A DNA stretch of 16,971 nucleotides, from contig JASHSX010000151.1 of the NCBI GenBank assembly GCA_030040865.1, positions 1 to 16,971 on the forward strand, in the 5' to 3' direction. Position 1 is the stretch's first letter. The number at the start of each line of letters is the position of its first letter. The notes beneath the pieces are model-generated. The model made no database searches and was not told the origin of the DNA. It was given only the letters and a program-made list of their open reading frames with translations. Position numbers and translations under genes: made by a program. Shown one piece after another: positions 8,159 to 14,951 of this stretch. The DNA comes from Thermoplasmata archaeon. Lineage in GTDB: Archaea; Thermoplasmatota; Thermoplasmata; Lutacidiplasmatales; UBA184.

Positions 8159-9651
8159 CCGACCCCCCGGAGCGCAGCGGCTACCGCCGCGTCGCTCGGC
8201 GGCTCGCCCCACCAGACCGCGTAGCTCTCGGCGGCCTGATAGACGAGCAACCGCGTGCCGTCCTCGTACGTTCCCCCGGTCGACGTTACCGCCGTCCGAA
8301 GCTCGGAATCGTCGGGGGCGTAGACCCAGTCGAGGACGTGCGTCCCGTCCCCGACCAGCCCCGCGAGCGGGACCTCAAGCGGACCGGATCCCCGACGCCC
8401 CACCGGGGTGGCATGGACGAGCAGCGAGGGAGGCGGTCCCTCGCCGGGCTCTGCGGCACGGGCCCCGAACTCGGACGCGAGGGCGGTCCCGCCGCCCGCA
8501 CGGCGGGCGTAGACTCGGGACTCGGCCCGGAGCTCTCGCGCTGCGGCCAGCGTCGCGCGGGCGGCGCCCCCCGTGCCCACTACCGAGACCGATCGACCGT
8601 CCCACCGATGGGACTCCTTGAGCTCGGTCAACCGGCGCAGCACCGCCGCGAGATCCGTGTTCTGCGCCTCGACCTCCGACCCCTCGAACGTGAGGCAATT
8701 GGCAGCGCCGCACACCTCGGCCGCCCGCCCCACCCGGCTCGCCGCGCTCAGGGCGATCGCCTTGAACGGGTGCGTCACGTTGATGCCCCGGAACCCGGCG
8801 GAGGCAAGCGCGGGGAGGCAGGCCACAAACTCCTCGTCGTTCGCGAAGTCGAGGGGAACGTAGACGCCCAAGCGACCCTCGCCCCGCATCCACGCGTGGT
8901 GGATCCCGGGGCTTCGGCTGTGATCGATCGGATGACCGGCGACCCCGAAGAGAGGTCCGAGCCGCTCGGCCCGGAGATACGGCGCCAGCCGGTCGATGGG
9001 AAGCTGGCTCGGCTCGACGGGCCGAAGGGACACGCCCTCCGCCTCGGCGGGGAGGGCGGCGAACACCGCCGCCGACCCGGTCCGCCGCGCGTCGGCGCGC
9101 GACAGGGGTCCGGCCGCACCGGTCGCCAGCACGACGAACGTCGACTCTTCCGGAGGCGGAAGGGCGGGAACGATCTCGAGCAGCCATCGCGCGATCGAAC
9201 AGTCGATCACGAACTTTCGGATCGTTCGGGGGGGGAGGGGCTCTCGGAGCCGGCGCCCCAGGTCGCCCGGCGGTTCTCCGCCGAGGAGGTGGGTGGAGAC
9301 GATGTACCGCCGGTCCGGCACGACGGACGTGGCGGGGACGTCACGCGGGTCCCGATCGGCCTCCCGGTCGATCCAGGCGAACGGGAGCGACCCGACCTGG
9401 GCAAGCACGTCGGGCCGCGACGCCGAGGCACCCGCCCGACCGCCTTCCTCGATCGAACGGTAGGTACCGAGCAGCGGTAGCGGTGCGGGAAACAGTTCGG
9501 CGACGCGGGCTCGCTCCGATTCCTCGAGACGGTCGATGCGGACCTCGGCCACGTCCGCACGGGCCATCGCGGCCGCCCGGATCTGCTCTTGAAGCTCCCG
9601 GATCGTCCGACCTGGGAGGGTCACGAACACGAGGGGAGCAGGGGGGGTCAT
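8155..9651 (-). CDS. aroDE: Bifunctional 3-dehydroquinate dehydratase (type I) / shikimate dehydrogenase fusion
   Basis: The 498-residue protein carries steps three and four of the shikimate pathway: dehydration of 3-dehydroquinate, then NADPH reduction of 3-dehydroshikimate. Residues 1 to about 225 form a type I DHQ dehydratase. EVRID (36-40), TYRSIEEGG (63-71), His121 in STH, Lys146 in RKFVI (the expected Schiff-base lysine) and Arg185 in PLSR are all in place, but the conserved SAPGQ loop reads AEAEGV (202-207). Residues about 230-498 are shikimate dehydrogenase, with GHPIDHSRSP (239-248), NVTHPFK (291-297, catalytic Lys297), GAANC, QNTD (Asp333), the NADP loop GTGGAAR (359-365), HATPVG and LVYQAAESYAVWWG. 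The ATG at 9651 overlaps the upstream stop as ATGA. No in-frame stop or likely start separates the domains, so this is a true fusion. Confidence 0.92.
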   Translation of the reverse strand: MTPPAPLVFVTLPGRTIRELQEQIRAAAMARADVAEVRIDRLEESERARVAELFPAPLPLLGTYRSIEEGGRAGASASRPDVLAQVGSLPFAWIDREADRDPRDVPATSVVPDRRYIVSTHLLGGEPPGDLGRRLREPLPPRTIRKFVIDCSIARWLLEIVPALPPPEESTFVVLATGAAGPLSRADARRTGSAAVFAALPAEAEGVSLRPVEPSQLPIDRLAPYLRAERLGPLFGVAGHPIDHSRSPGIHHAWMRGEGRLGVYVPLDFANDEEFVACLPALASAGFRGINVTHPFKAIALSAASRVGRAAEVCGAANCLTFEGSEVEAQNTDLAAVLRRLTELKESHRWDGRSVSVVGTGGAARATLAAARELRAESRVYARRAGGGTALASEFGARAAEPGEGPPPSLLVHATPVGRRGSGPLEVPLAGLVGDGTHVLDWVYAPDDSELRTAVTSTGGTYEDGTRLLVYQAAESYAVWWGEPPSDAAVAAALRGVG

Positions 9652-10676
9652 CGCTCCTCGATCGTCTCCTCGACGGCGCGACCCAGGTGGCGGGCGACCG
9701 CCATCCGTACTCCATCGATCCGAAGTCCGGGCTTGAGCTCGGTCGACGCGACGCGGCCGCCGGAAGTCGAGAGGCGCACCGTCTCCGCCTCCTGGAGGAA
9801 GACCGTCCGCGCAGTACCGTCGTCATCCGCCCGTGCCACGACCATCGGTCGCCGCTCGATCTTCACCCGGCCCACACGGACCGCCCGGGCGGTCGAGCGG
9901 GGGGCCACCGCGAGCACCGGGTCCCCCGGCTCCAGCTCGGAAAGGTACCGCGTGGAGCCGTCGGCGAGCAGTACGTACGAGTGCGCGGATCCCGCGTTGA
10001 CGCGGAACGGCCGCGGCCGGGAGAACCTCGACCCGACCGCCTCGCTCGCGACGTGGAAGAGGAACGCCGCGGCACTCCCGATCAGGAGCCCCTCCTCGGG
10101 ACGGAGCAGCGAGGTCGTGTCGACGAGGACGCGGTCACCGATGCCGACGGGGGCGACGGCCGTCAGCTCGAGGGTCGTCCACGCGAGGTCGGTCGGCAGG
10201 CTCCCCTCCACGAGCAGCTCCAGCGCATCGACGTCCGACGGGGACGCGAGCTCCACGATGACCCGGTCGGCGCCGTGCTCCAGCGCTCCCAGCGCGCCCG
10301 GGACCTCCGCGGCTGTTCGGGCGTAGGTCCAGAGCTCGAAGCGGCGACCCCGGGCCGCGATCGCGTTCTCAAGCGGGATCACGCGGTCCGACGACCACTC
10401 GATCGCGAGGATGCCGCCCGGGGTCGCGTTCCGTACCGCCGCCTCCAGGTCGTCCGCGGTCCCGACGCGGACCACCGGGATCGGCTCGGCGGCGCCGGCC
10501 CGGACGATCCGCTGGGCCCCGCGGACCAAGAACTCCTCACCGGGCCCGGGGGCGACGGGGTCCCCCTCCCGGACTACGAACTGGGAGAATCCGCGCTGGC
10601 GGGCCCGGTCAAGGATCTCCCGGCGCGCCGCCGCTTCCGGGGCGTTGGGCGCGATCGCGATCCGTTCCCGGGCCAC
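9648..10676 (-). CDS. aroB': 3-dehydroquinate synthase II
   Basis: This archaeal enzyme converts the ADH synthase product oxidatively, with NAD+, into 3-dehydroquinate, replacing the DAHP/AroB route. It is 342 residues from the GTG at 10676, 9 nt after the ADH synthase stop. Family motifs are ELWTYARTAAEV (114-125), DRVLVDTTSLLRPEEGLLIG (181-200), FHVASEA (207-213), RPRPFRVNAGSAHSYVLL (220-237), STRYLSELEPGD (241-252), and VGRVKIERRPMVV further on. The usual DTCS reads DTTS. Length matches the short archaeal forms. With the preceding gene it is diagnostic of the archaeal-type entry to aromatic biosynthesis. Confidence 0.94.
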   Translation of the reverse strand: MARERIAIAPNAPEAAARREILDRARQRGFSQFVVREGDPVAPGPGEEFLVRGAQRIVRAGAAEPIPVVRVGTADDLEAAVRNATPGGILAIEWSSDRVIPLENAIAARGRRFELWTYARTAAEVPGALGALEHGADRVIVELASPSDVDALELLVEGSLPTDLAWTTLELTAVAPVGIGDRVLVDTTSLLRPEEGLLIGSAAAFLFHVASEAVGSRFSRPRPFRVNAGSAHSYVLLADGSTRYLSELEPGDPVLAVAPRSTARAVRVGRVKIERRPMVVARADDDGTARTVFLQEAETVRLSTSGGRVASTELKPGLRIDGVRMAVARHLGRAVEETIEER

Positions 10677-10685
10677 GGCCGAACC

Positions 10686-11438
10686 CTATCCCGCCCCGTG
10701 GAGGAGGCGCGCCAGGCGCTGGGCGAGCGGCCCGACCGGCGATCGTTGGAACAGGTTGCGCCCGATGCAGATGCCGGCCCCCCCGGCCGCGAGGCTCTCC
10801 GCGACAACCGCGAGGAACGCGGCCTCGTCGTCGACCCGCACGCCGCCTCCGATCAGGACCGGCACCGGGGTCGTCCGGCACAGCCGGGCGAACTCCTCCC
10901 GAGATCCCGGGTAGCTCGTCTTGACGATGTCCGCGCCGGTGTCCGCCGCCGCCCGGGCCGCGTGTCGGAGCTCGTCGGGACTCCCGCCGTCGGATTTCTT
11001 CACGTACGCCATGCAGAGGAGCGGAAGGCCGATGGTCCGGCACTCGTCGGCCGCCCGACCGAGGTCGACGAGCATCTCGGGCTCCTCGGGAACGCCGAAG
11101 TTGACCTGGACCGAGAGCAGGTCCGCACCGAGCGCCGCCGCCTCCGAGGCCGTGCCGACGAGCACCTTGCGGTGGGAGGTCGAGCCGAGGGTGGTCGACG
11201 CCGAGACGTGGACCCCCAGCTGCGTGGTGGGACGGAGGATCGGCGCGACCTCGCGGACCGCGCCCTTCGTCACGATGAGGAGGTCGACGCCCCCCGCCTG
11301 GAGGTCGTTCGCGAGCGGCGCGAGTTCCTCGAGTCCGTCGATCGGCCCCATCGACACCGCGTGGTCGAGCGGTACCGAGAAGAGCCGCCGCTTCGGGTCC
11401 GGGAACAAGCGGCGCATTCGGATCGTTTTTCCGTACAT
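10686..11438 (-). CDS. aroA': 2-amino-3,7-dideoxy-D-threo-hept-6-ulosonate (ADH) synthase
   Basis: This class I aldolase-fold enzyme joins aspartate semialdehyde with a 6-deoxy-5-ketofructose-1-phosphate-derived unit to make the seven-carbon precursor of 3-dehydroquinate. It is 250 residues from the ATG at 11438. Visible motifs are RRLFSVPLDHAVSMGP (17-32, with Asp25-His26), the central TSHRKVLVG region, MAYVKK (143-148, Tyr145), ADIVKTSYPGS (169-179, Schiff-base Lys173), IGGGVR (196-201) and ICIGRNLFQR (223-232). The related fructose-bisphosphate aldolase is the alternative, but the neighbouring DHQ synthase II, asd and lysC settle the role. It is the first gene of the eleven-gene operon and the only one with a strong purine-rich ribosome-binding sequence. 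Confidence 0.92.
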   Translation of the reverse strand: MYGKTIRMRRLFPDPKRRLFSVPLDHAVSMGPIDGLEELAPLANDLQAGGVDLLIVTKGAVREVAPILRPTTQLGVHVSASTTLGSTSHRKVLVGTASEAAALGADLLSVQVNFGVPEEPEMLVDLGRAADECRTIGLPLLCMAYVKKSDGGSPDELRHAARAAADTGADIVKTSYPGSREEFARLCRTTPVPVLIGGGVRVDDEAAFLAVVAESLAAGGAGICIGRNLFQRSPVGPLAQRLARLLHGAG

Positions 11439-11453
11439 TCTTCCTTCCTTCCT
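11439..11453 (-). promoter_or_regulatory. Purine-rich ribosome-binding region of the first aro gene
   Basis: Read on the minus strand the sequence directly before the ATG at 11438 is AGGAAGGAAGGAAGA, a threefold AGGA-type repeat that can pair with the 16S rRNA 3' end. Most other genes in the operon lack such a sequence and appear to rely on overlapping stop/start codons. This supports the ATG at 11438 as the start and suggests a leadered transcript. Confidence 0.5.
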
Positions 11454-11633
11454 GAGGTACTTTCAGGGGAAGCGCCGAGGAGAATCGACCCGATAACGTG
11501 CGGGGCACGACGGGGCGGCGCCCTCCCGGCGCCTCCCGTTCACCAGAGCCAGGTCGCGGCAGCGCGATAGCCCGGGCCCGAGCGATCGAGCGGGTCCGTT
11601 ACGGCTGCCATCGCGCACCCAACCCGGGCGCCC
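11454..11633 (-). promoter_or_regulatory. Leader/intergenic region upstream of the aro-trp operon
   Basis: No gene is seen in this stretch between the PqqC-like stop and the aro operon. A GTTATC island (minus strand, near 11491-11499) lies about 55-60 nt before the ATG and could be a weak TATA element giving a leader of about 30 nt. A perfect 6-bp inverted repeat (GGCGCC, 5-nt spacer, GGCGCC) sits at 11517-11533; it has no T-run, so it is not a convincing terminator. Exact promoter placement is uncertain. Confidence 0.3.
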
Positions 11634-12371
11634 CTATTTAGCGCTGCGGCCCGCCGCGGCGTCCGCGGCCGACTCGACGCCGTCGACGAGCAGCGCGTGG
11701 ATCGAGAAGCCGCGCAGCATCTGGTCCCACATCTGCTTGCGGACCTCGGCCGTGTGGGCGAAGCCGGCGACGATCTGCCCGATCCACTCGCTGTGCTCGA
11801 CGTCCGCGGTCACGTGGAGTCGATAGTACTCGAGGTGCTCCTCCGGCACGCGATAATGGGACCGGAACGCCGGCAGGAGGCGGGCACACAGGTCCACGTT
11901 CGGCGGTTCGGAGGATCCGGCGGCGGAGACGTAGAACGGGTTGATCCGGTTAGTGTAGAGGAAATCATCGATCGCGACCATCGTGCTCGGCAGCAACGGC
12001 GCTCCCTGGACGTCGGCCCGCGCGAGGCCGAGCCCCTCACAGAATCTCAGCCACAGCTCGGGGTGTCCGGGCTCCTTCCCCTTCGGATCGCCGGCCTCCT
12101 CCACCAGCTGGTCCAGGATCATCTTCCGGTACCGGTCGTTCGCGGGCTCCCACGAGCAGTTCGCGAACCGCTCCGCCATCGCGATCGGCACGCTGGCGAG
12201 CCACGGATAGAATTGCTTCACCCACGCCTGCACGAGCGGCTTCGGCACCTCGCCCTTCTCGAGTCGCGCGAAGAACGGGTGGGTCGCGAACGGGTGGTTC
12301 GCCATCTTGTATTTCGTGAGCTCGTCGCGGAACTTCTCGCCCTCGAATCGGACCCACGGGGGTTCGGGCAT
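11634..12371 (-). CDS. PqqC/CADD-like heme-oxygenase-fold protein (putative metal-dependent oxidase)
   Basis: The 245-residue protein belongs to the all-helical TenA/PqqC/CADD superfamily. The N-terminal part has the family's NHPFATHPFFARLEKG (25-40) and a KQFYPWLASVPIAMAERFA helix (52-70). An EEAG...GHPELWLRF segment (91-110) supplies Glu and His, and HVTADVEH (186-193) gives His186, Asp190 and His193 with the H-x3-D-x2-H spacing of CADD's dimetal site; Glu155 is a candidate further ligand. These features favour an iron/manganese-dependent oxidase like Chlamydia CADD (a self-sacrificing p-aminobenzoate synthase) over thiaminase TenA, and no pqq genes lie nearby. The substrate is unknown. It is transcribed divergently from the CoA-transferase gene and lies upstream of the aro operon on the same strand, but a 195-nt gap makes co-transcription uncertain. 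The start is the ATG at 12371; no Shine-Dalgarno is seen. Confidence 0.78.
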   Translation of the reverse strand: MPEPPWVRFEGEKFRDELTKYKMANHPFATHPFFARLEKGEVPKPLVQAWVKQFYPWLASVPIAMAERFANCSWEPANDRYRKMILDQLVEEAGDPKGKEPGHPELWLRFCEGLGLARADVQGAPLLPSTMVAIDDFLYTNRINPFYVSAAGSSEPPNVDLCARLLPAFRSHYRVPEEHLEYYRLHVTADVEHSEWIGQIVAGFAHTAEVRKQMWDQMLRGFSIHALLVDGVESAADAAAGRSAK

Positions 12372-12390
12372 GGGCCGCCGACCGCCGCCG

Positions 12391-12398
12391 GCTATTTG
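12391..12398 (-). promoter_or_regulatory. Possible TATA box for the PqqC-like gene
   Basis: On the minus strand CAAATAGC is an A/T island in very GC-rich DNA, its centre about 24 nt upstream of the ATG at 12371. That spacing is what an archaeal TATA box driving a leaderless transcript would show, and the gene lacks a Shine-Dalgarno. The match to the TATA consensus is poor. Confidence 0.3.
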
Positions 12399-12427
12399 CG
12401 ACCCGGGGTTCCGTGCGAAACCTCGCC

Positions 12428-12434
12428 GTTTATC
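12428..12434 (+). promoter_or_regulatory. Possible TATA box for the CoA-transferase gene
   Basis: GTTTATC lies about 27 nt before the GTG at 12458, the spacing expected of an archaeal TATA box with transcription starting at the start codon. It lies inside the frame if the upstream GTG at 12413 were the start, and that extra stretch uses codons (CGA, GTT, TAT) unusual for this genome, so it helps decide the start. Confidence 0.35.
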
Positions 12435-12457
12435 GAGCCCGGCCGGGCTCGCCCGCC

Positions 12458-13747
12458 GTGCCGACGCCCTCGCCGCCGCTCGTCCCGGAGTACGGACCCC
12501 TCGCCGGAGTGCGGGTCCTCGAATCCGCCCGGTTCGTGGCCGGACCCTGGGCCGCGACGTACCTGGGAGAGTTCGGGGCGCAGGTGGTCCACGTCGAGGG
12601 TCCGCCGTTCGAACCTCCGTACGCCGACGCCACGCGGACCCTGCGACCGCTCCTGACCGACCCCGTGTCCGGCACCTCGGTGTCCGAGTCGTGGGTCCAG
12701 TATTCCCGGAACAAGTTGTCCGTCGGTCTCGATGTCCGCCAACCGGCCGGTCGCGAGGTCTTCCTCGATCTGTTGGACCGCTCCGACATCTGGATCGAAT
12801 CGTCGCGACCGGGCACGTACGACAAACTCGGGCTTTCGGACGCGACGGTGTGGGAGCGGAACCCGGCGCTCACGATCGTCCACGTCTCGGGGTACGGCCG
12901 GACCGGCGATCCCGCGCGGATCGGAGCCCCGTCCTACGACCTGACGGCGCAGGCGTACAGCGGATTCCTGGGGCTGCAGGGGCGGCCGGACCCGGACCCG
13001 CCGATGCGCGCGGGAACGGCGCTCAACGACACCGTGACCGGGCTCGCCTCGGCGACCGCCGGGCTGATGGGGTACATCCACGCCCAGCGCACGGGTCGCG
13101 GACAGGCCGTCGACGTCGCCCAGTACGAGGTGTTTTTCATCCTGCTCGAGAACCTGGCGCTCGACTACTTCATGCGCGGTGTGGTCCGTACCCGGCACGG
13201 CACCGGGCACCCGCGGCTCCACCCGTACGACGTCCATCGGGCCGGGGACGGCTGGGTCGTGGTCGCCGCTCCGACCCCCGAAGCCTGGAGCCGCCTGCGC
13301 GATCTCATCGGATTCTCCGACCCCGCGTACGACGATCGCGACTACCGGCTCGCCCATCGCGAGCCCGTCGACGCCGCGATCGCGCGCTACTGCGCCGAGC
13401 GGACGCGAGACGAGCTCGAGGAAGCGGGGCGCGTGCACGATGTCGCCATCGCGCGGGTCTACGACATCGCGGACATCGCCCACGACGCGCACTACCGGGC
13501 CCGCGGGATGTTCCTCGAATGGGACGACCCGGTCGCCGGCCGGGTAAAGGGACCCGGAGTGGCGCCGAAATTCTCCGAAACTCCGGGTGGGGTCTGGCGC
13601 GGTGCGCCGTGGCTCGGACAGGACAACCGCTCGGTCCTCGGCGACCTCCTGGGGTACCCCGAGTCGCGCATCGAGTCGCTCTATCGCTCCGGGGTGCTGG
13701 GCGAGGACCCGCCCCCCAAGGTCGACCCTCGGCCGGAGACCCCGTAG
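12458..13747 (+). CDS. Class III (CaiB/formyl-CoA transferase family) CoA-transferase
   Basis: Members move CoA between carboxylic acids through enzyme-aspartyl and acyl-CoA intermediates. From the GTG at 12458 the protein is 429 residues; an in-frame GTG at 12413 would add 15. I prefer 12458 because of the TATA-like island 27 nt upstream and the atypical codons before it. Motifs are GPLAGVRVLESARFVAGPWA (13-32), YSRNKLSVGLDV (82-93), SRPGTYDKLGL (116-126), VSGYGRTG (143-150), PSYDLTAQAYSG (158-169) with catalytic Asp161, and TGRGQAVDVAQYE (212-224). The C-terminal half shows the family's interlocked-domain features. The acid used cannot be read from sequence. It is directly followed by an acyl-CoA dehydrogenase (TAGATG), so the two probably activate and oxidise the same acid, as in carnitine-type or dicarboxylate/branched acyl pathways. 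Confidence 0.85.
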   Translation: MPTPSPPLVPEYGPLAGVRVLESARFVAGPWAATYLGEFGAQVVHVEGPPFEPPYADATRTLRPLLTDPVSGTSVSESWVQYSRNKLSVGLDVRQPAGREVFLDLLDRSDIWIESSRPGTYDKLGLSDATVWERNPALTIVHVSGYGRTGDPARIGAPSYDLTAQAYSGFLGLQGRPDPDPPMRAGTALNDTVTGLASATAGLMGYIHAQRTGRGQAVDVAQYEVFFILLENLALDYFMRGVVRTRHGTGHPRLHPYDVHRAGDGWVVVAAPTPEAWSRLRDLIGFSDPAYDDRDYRLAHREPVDAAIARYCAERTRDELEEAGRVHDVAIARVYDIADIAHDAHYRARGMFLEWDDPVAGRVKGPGVAPKFSETPGGVWRGAPWLGQDNRSVLGDLLGYPESRIESLYRSGVLGEDPPPKVDPRPETP

Positions 13748-14908
13748 ATGGACGATCGCCCTTCGCTGCCGTCCGATCCGATCGTGGAGGAGATCCGGGA
13801 GTTCGCCGAGCGCCACGATCTCTCCCGCCGGTCCCGGGAGATCGATGCTCGCGCCGAGTTCCCGCGCGCGGAGTTCCGTGCGCTGGGCCAAGCCCATCTC
13901 CTGGGTCTTCGTACCCCGGCTCGCTTCGGGGGACGCGGGCTGCCGCTGCCGCGGGTCGGGGCGGCCCTCTTCCACCTCGCCTATCTCGGAGGGACGGCGT
14001 TCGCGAAGCTGTCGCTCCAGCCGGAGTTCTCCTCGGTGCTTGCGGAGCACGGTAGCGATGCGCTGGTCGCCCGATGGTTCGTGCCGATGGTCCGCGGCGA
14101 GGCCCTGGTCGCGAACCAGCTGACCGAGCCCGACGCGGGCTCGGACGCGGCCGCGATCGCGCTACGAGCCGTTCGCGACGGCGACGACTACGTGCTCGAC
14201 GGCACGAAGAGCGAAGCGGCATTCGCCGAGGAGGCCGACGCGGCGATCGTCTACGCGCGGGCGACCGGCCCGGACGCGGCCCGATCGATCTCGGCCTTCC
14301 TCGTGCCTCAGGAGGGGCCCGGGATCTCTCGGAGCGCCGGCCCCGGCGACCTCGGCGAGCGCTGGCAGCGCCGGGGGACGGTCACCTACCGGTCCGCGCG
14401 CGTGCCGTCGGACCAACGGATCGGCGAGGAGGGCGCGGCGTTCTCGTACGTTCGGCACGAACTCACCCGGGAGCATGCGCTCCTCGCCGCGATCTACCTC
14501 GGAGTGGCCCGGGCCTCCTGGGACGATACGGTCCGGTACGTAGGAGCCCGTCGCGCCTTCGGAAGGCCCCTGTCCGCCCAGGAAGCGGTCGCCTTCCCCC
14601 TCGCGGAGGATCTCGCCCGTCTCGAGTCGACGTGGTTGTTCGTCGAGCGTACGTTGGCTCGACTCGAGGCCGGCGAGGGGGCCGACCGGGACGCCGCGCT
14701 CGCCAAGTATCAGGCCACCGAGGTCGCGCTCGAGGCGATCGATCACGCGATCCAGTTCCACGGGGGCCGTGGCTACTCGCGTACCCTCCCGCACGAACAG
14801 CGGTGGCGCGACGTGCGCAGCGGCCGCATCGCTCACGGTCCGTCGGAAATCATGTTGCTCGTGGCCGCACGGAGCCTTTGGCCCCGCGACTCCCGCCACG
14901 TCGAGTAA
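13748..14908 (+). CDS. Acyl-CoA dehydrogenase with relocated catalytic base
   Basis: This 386-residue flavoprotein should introduce an alpha-beta double bond into an acyl-CoA and pass electrons to ETF. Family motifs are ANQLTEPDAGSDAAAI (122-137), the DGTKSEAAFAEEAD segment (151-164), ARRAFGRPLSAQEA (267-280), IQFHGGRGYS (335-344) and RDVRSGRIAHGPSEIM (354-369). The C-terminal EGT Glu used by medium- and short-chain enzymes is His363 here (IAHGPSE). Glu242 in LTREHALLAA aligns with the helix-G Glu used by isovaleryl- and long-chain acyl-CoA dehydrogenases, so it may be the base. The ATG starts directly after the CoA-transferase TAG. Branched or bulky acyl-CoA is an inference; a non-dehydrogenase role in the fold is possible but less likely. 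The stop is TAA, 43 nt from the convergent isocitrate lyase stop. Confidence 0.86.
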   Translation: MDDRPSLPSDPIVEEIREFAERHDLSRRSREIDARAEFPRAEFRALGQAHLLGLRTPARFGGRGLPLPRVGAALFHLAYLGGTAFAKLSLQPEFSSVLAEHGSDALVARWFVPMVRGEALVANQLTEPDAGSDAAAIALRAVRDGDDYVLDGTKSEAAFAEEADAAIVYARATGPDAARSISAFLVPQEGPGISRSAGPGDLGERWQRRGTVTYRSARVPSDQRIGEEGAAFSYVRHELTREHALLAAIYLGVARASWDDTVRYVGARRAFGRPLSAQEAVAFPLAEDLARLESTWLFVERTLARLEAGEGADRDAALAKYQATEVALEAIDHAIQFHGGRGYSRTLPHEQRWRDVRSGRIAHGPSEIMLLVAARSLWPRDSRHVE

Positions 14909-14951
14909 TGCGCCCGAGCTCGCCGGTAGCCGCCGCGGCGCCGAGAGCGCG
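14909..14951. other. Short convergent intergenic spacer
   Basis: This 43-nt stretch separates the stops of the plus-strand acyl-CoA dehydrogenase and the minus-strand isocitrate lyase. It is very GC-rich, with no T-run on either strand, so I see no obvious archaeal terminator; transcripts from either side may read into the opposite gene. Confidence 0.5.

Noticed and set aside
11517..11533. GGCGCC-CTCCC-GGCGCC inverted repeat as a terminator or attenuator
   Set aside because: The stem is only 6 bp, no T-run follows on either strand, and such repeats arise often by chance in GC-rich DNA; it is mentioned only in the leader entry.
9483..11570. A 695-codon plus-strand open frame, and others of 480-630 codons at 2493-4385, 5302-6747 and 12307-14055
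   Set aside because: They lie over genes with clear family motifs on the other strand or in another frame, are extremely rich in Arg/Gly/Pro/Asp, and show no domain of their own. Long shadow frames are expected at this G+C content.
11634..12371. Naming this gene TenA (thiaminase) or PqqC
   Set aside because: The metal-ligand spacing H-x3-D-x2-H fits CADD-like oxidases better, and neither thiamine nor PQQ genes are nearby; only the superfamily can be claimed.
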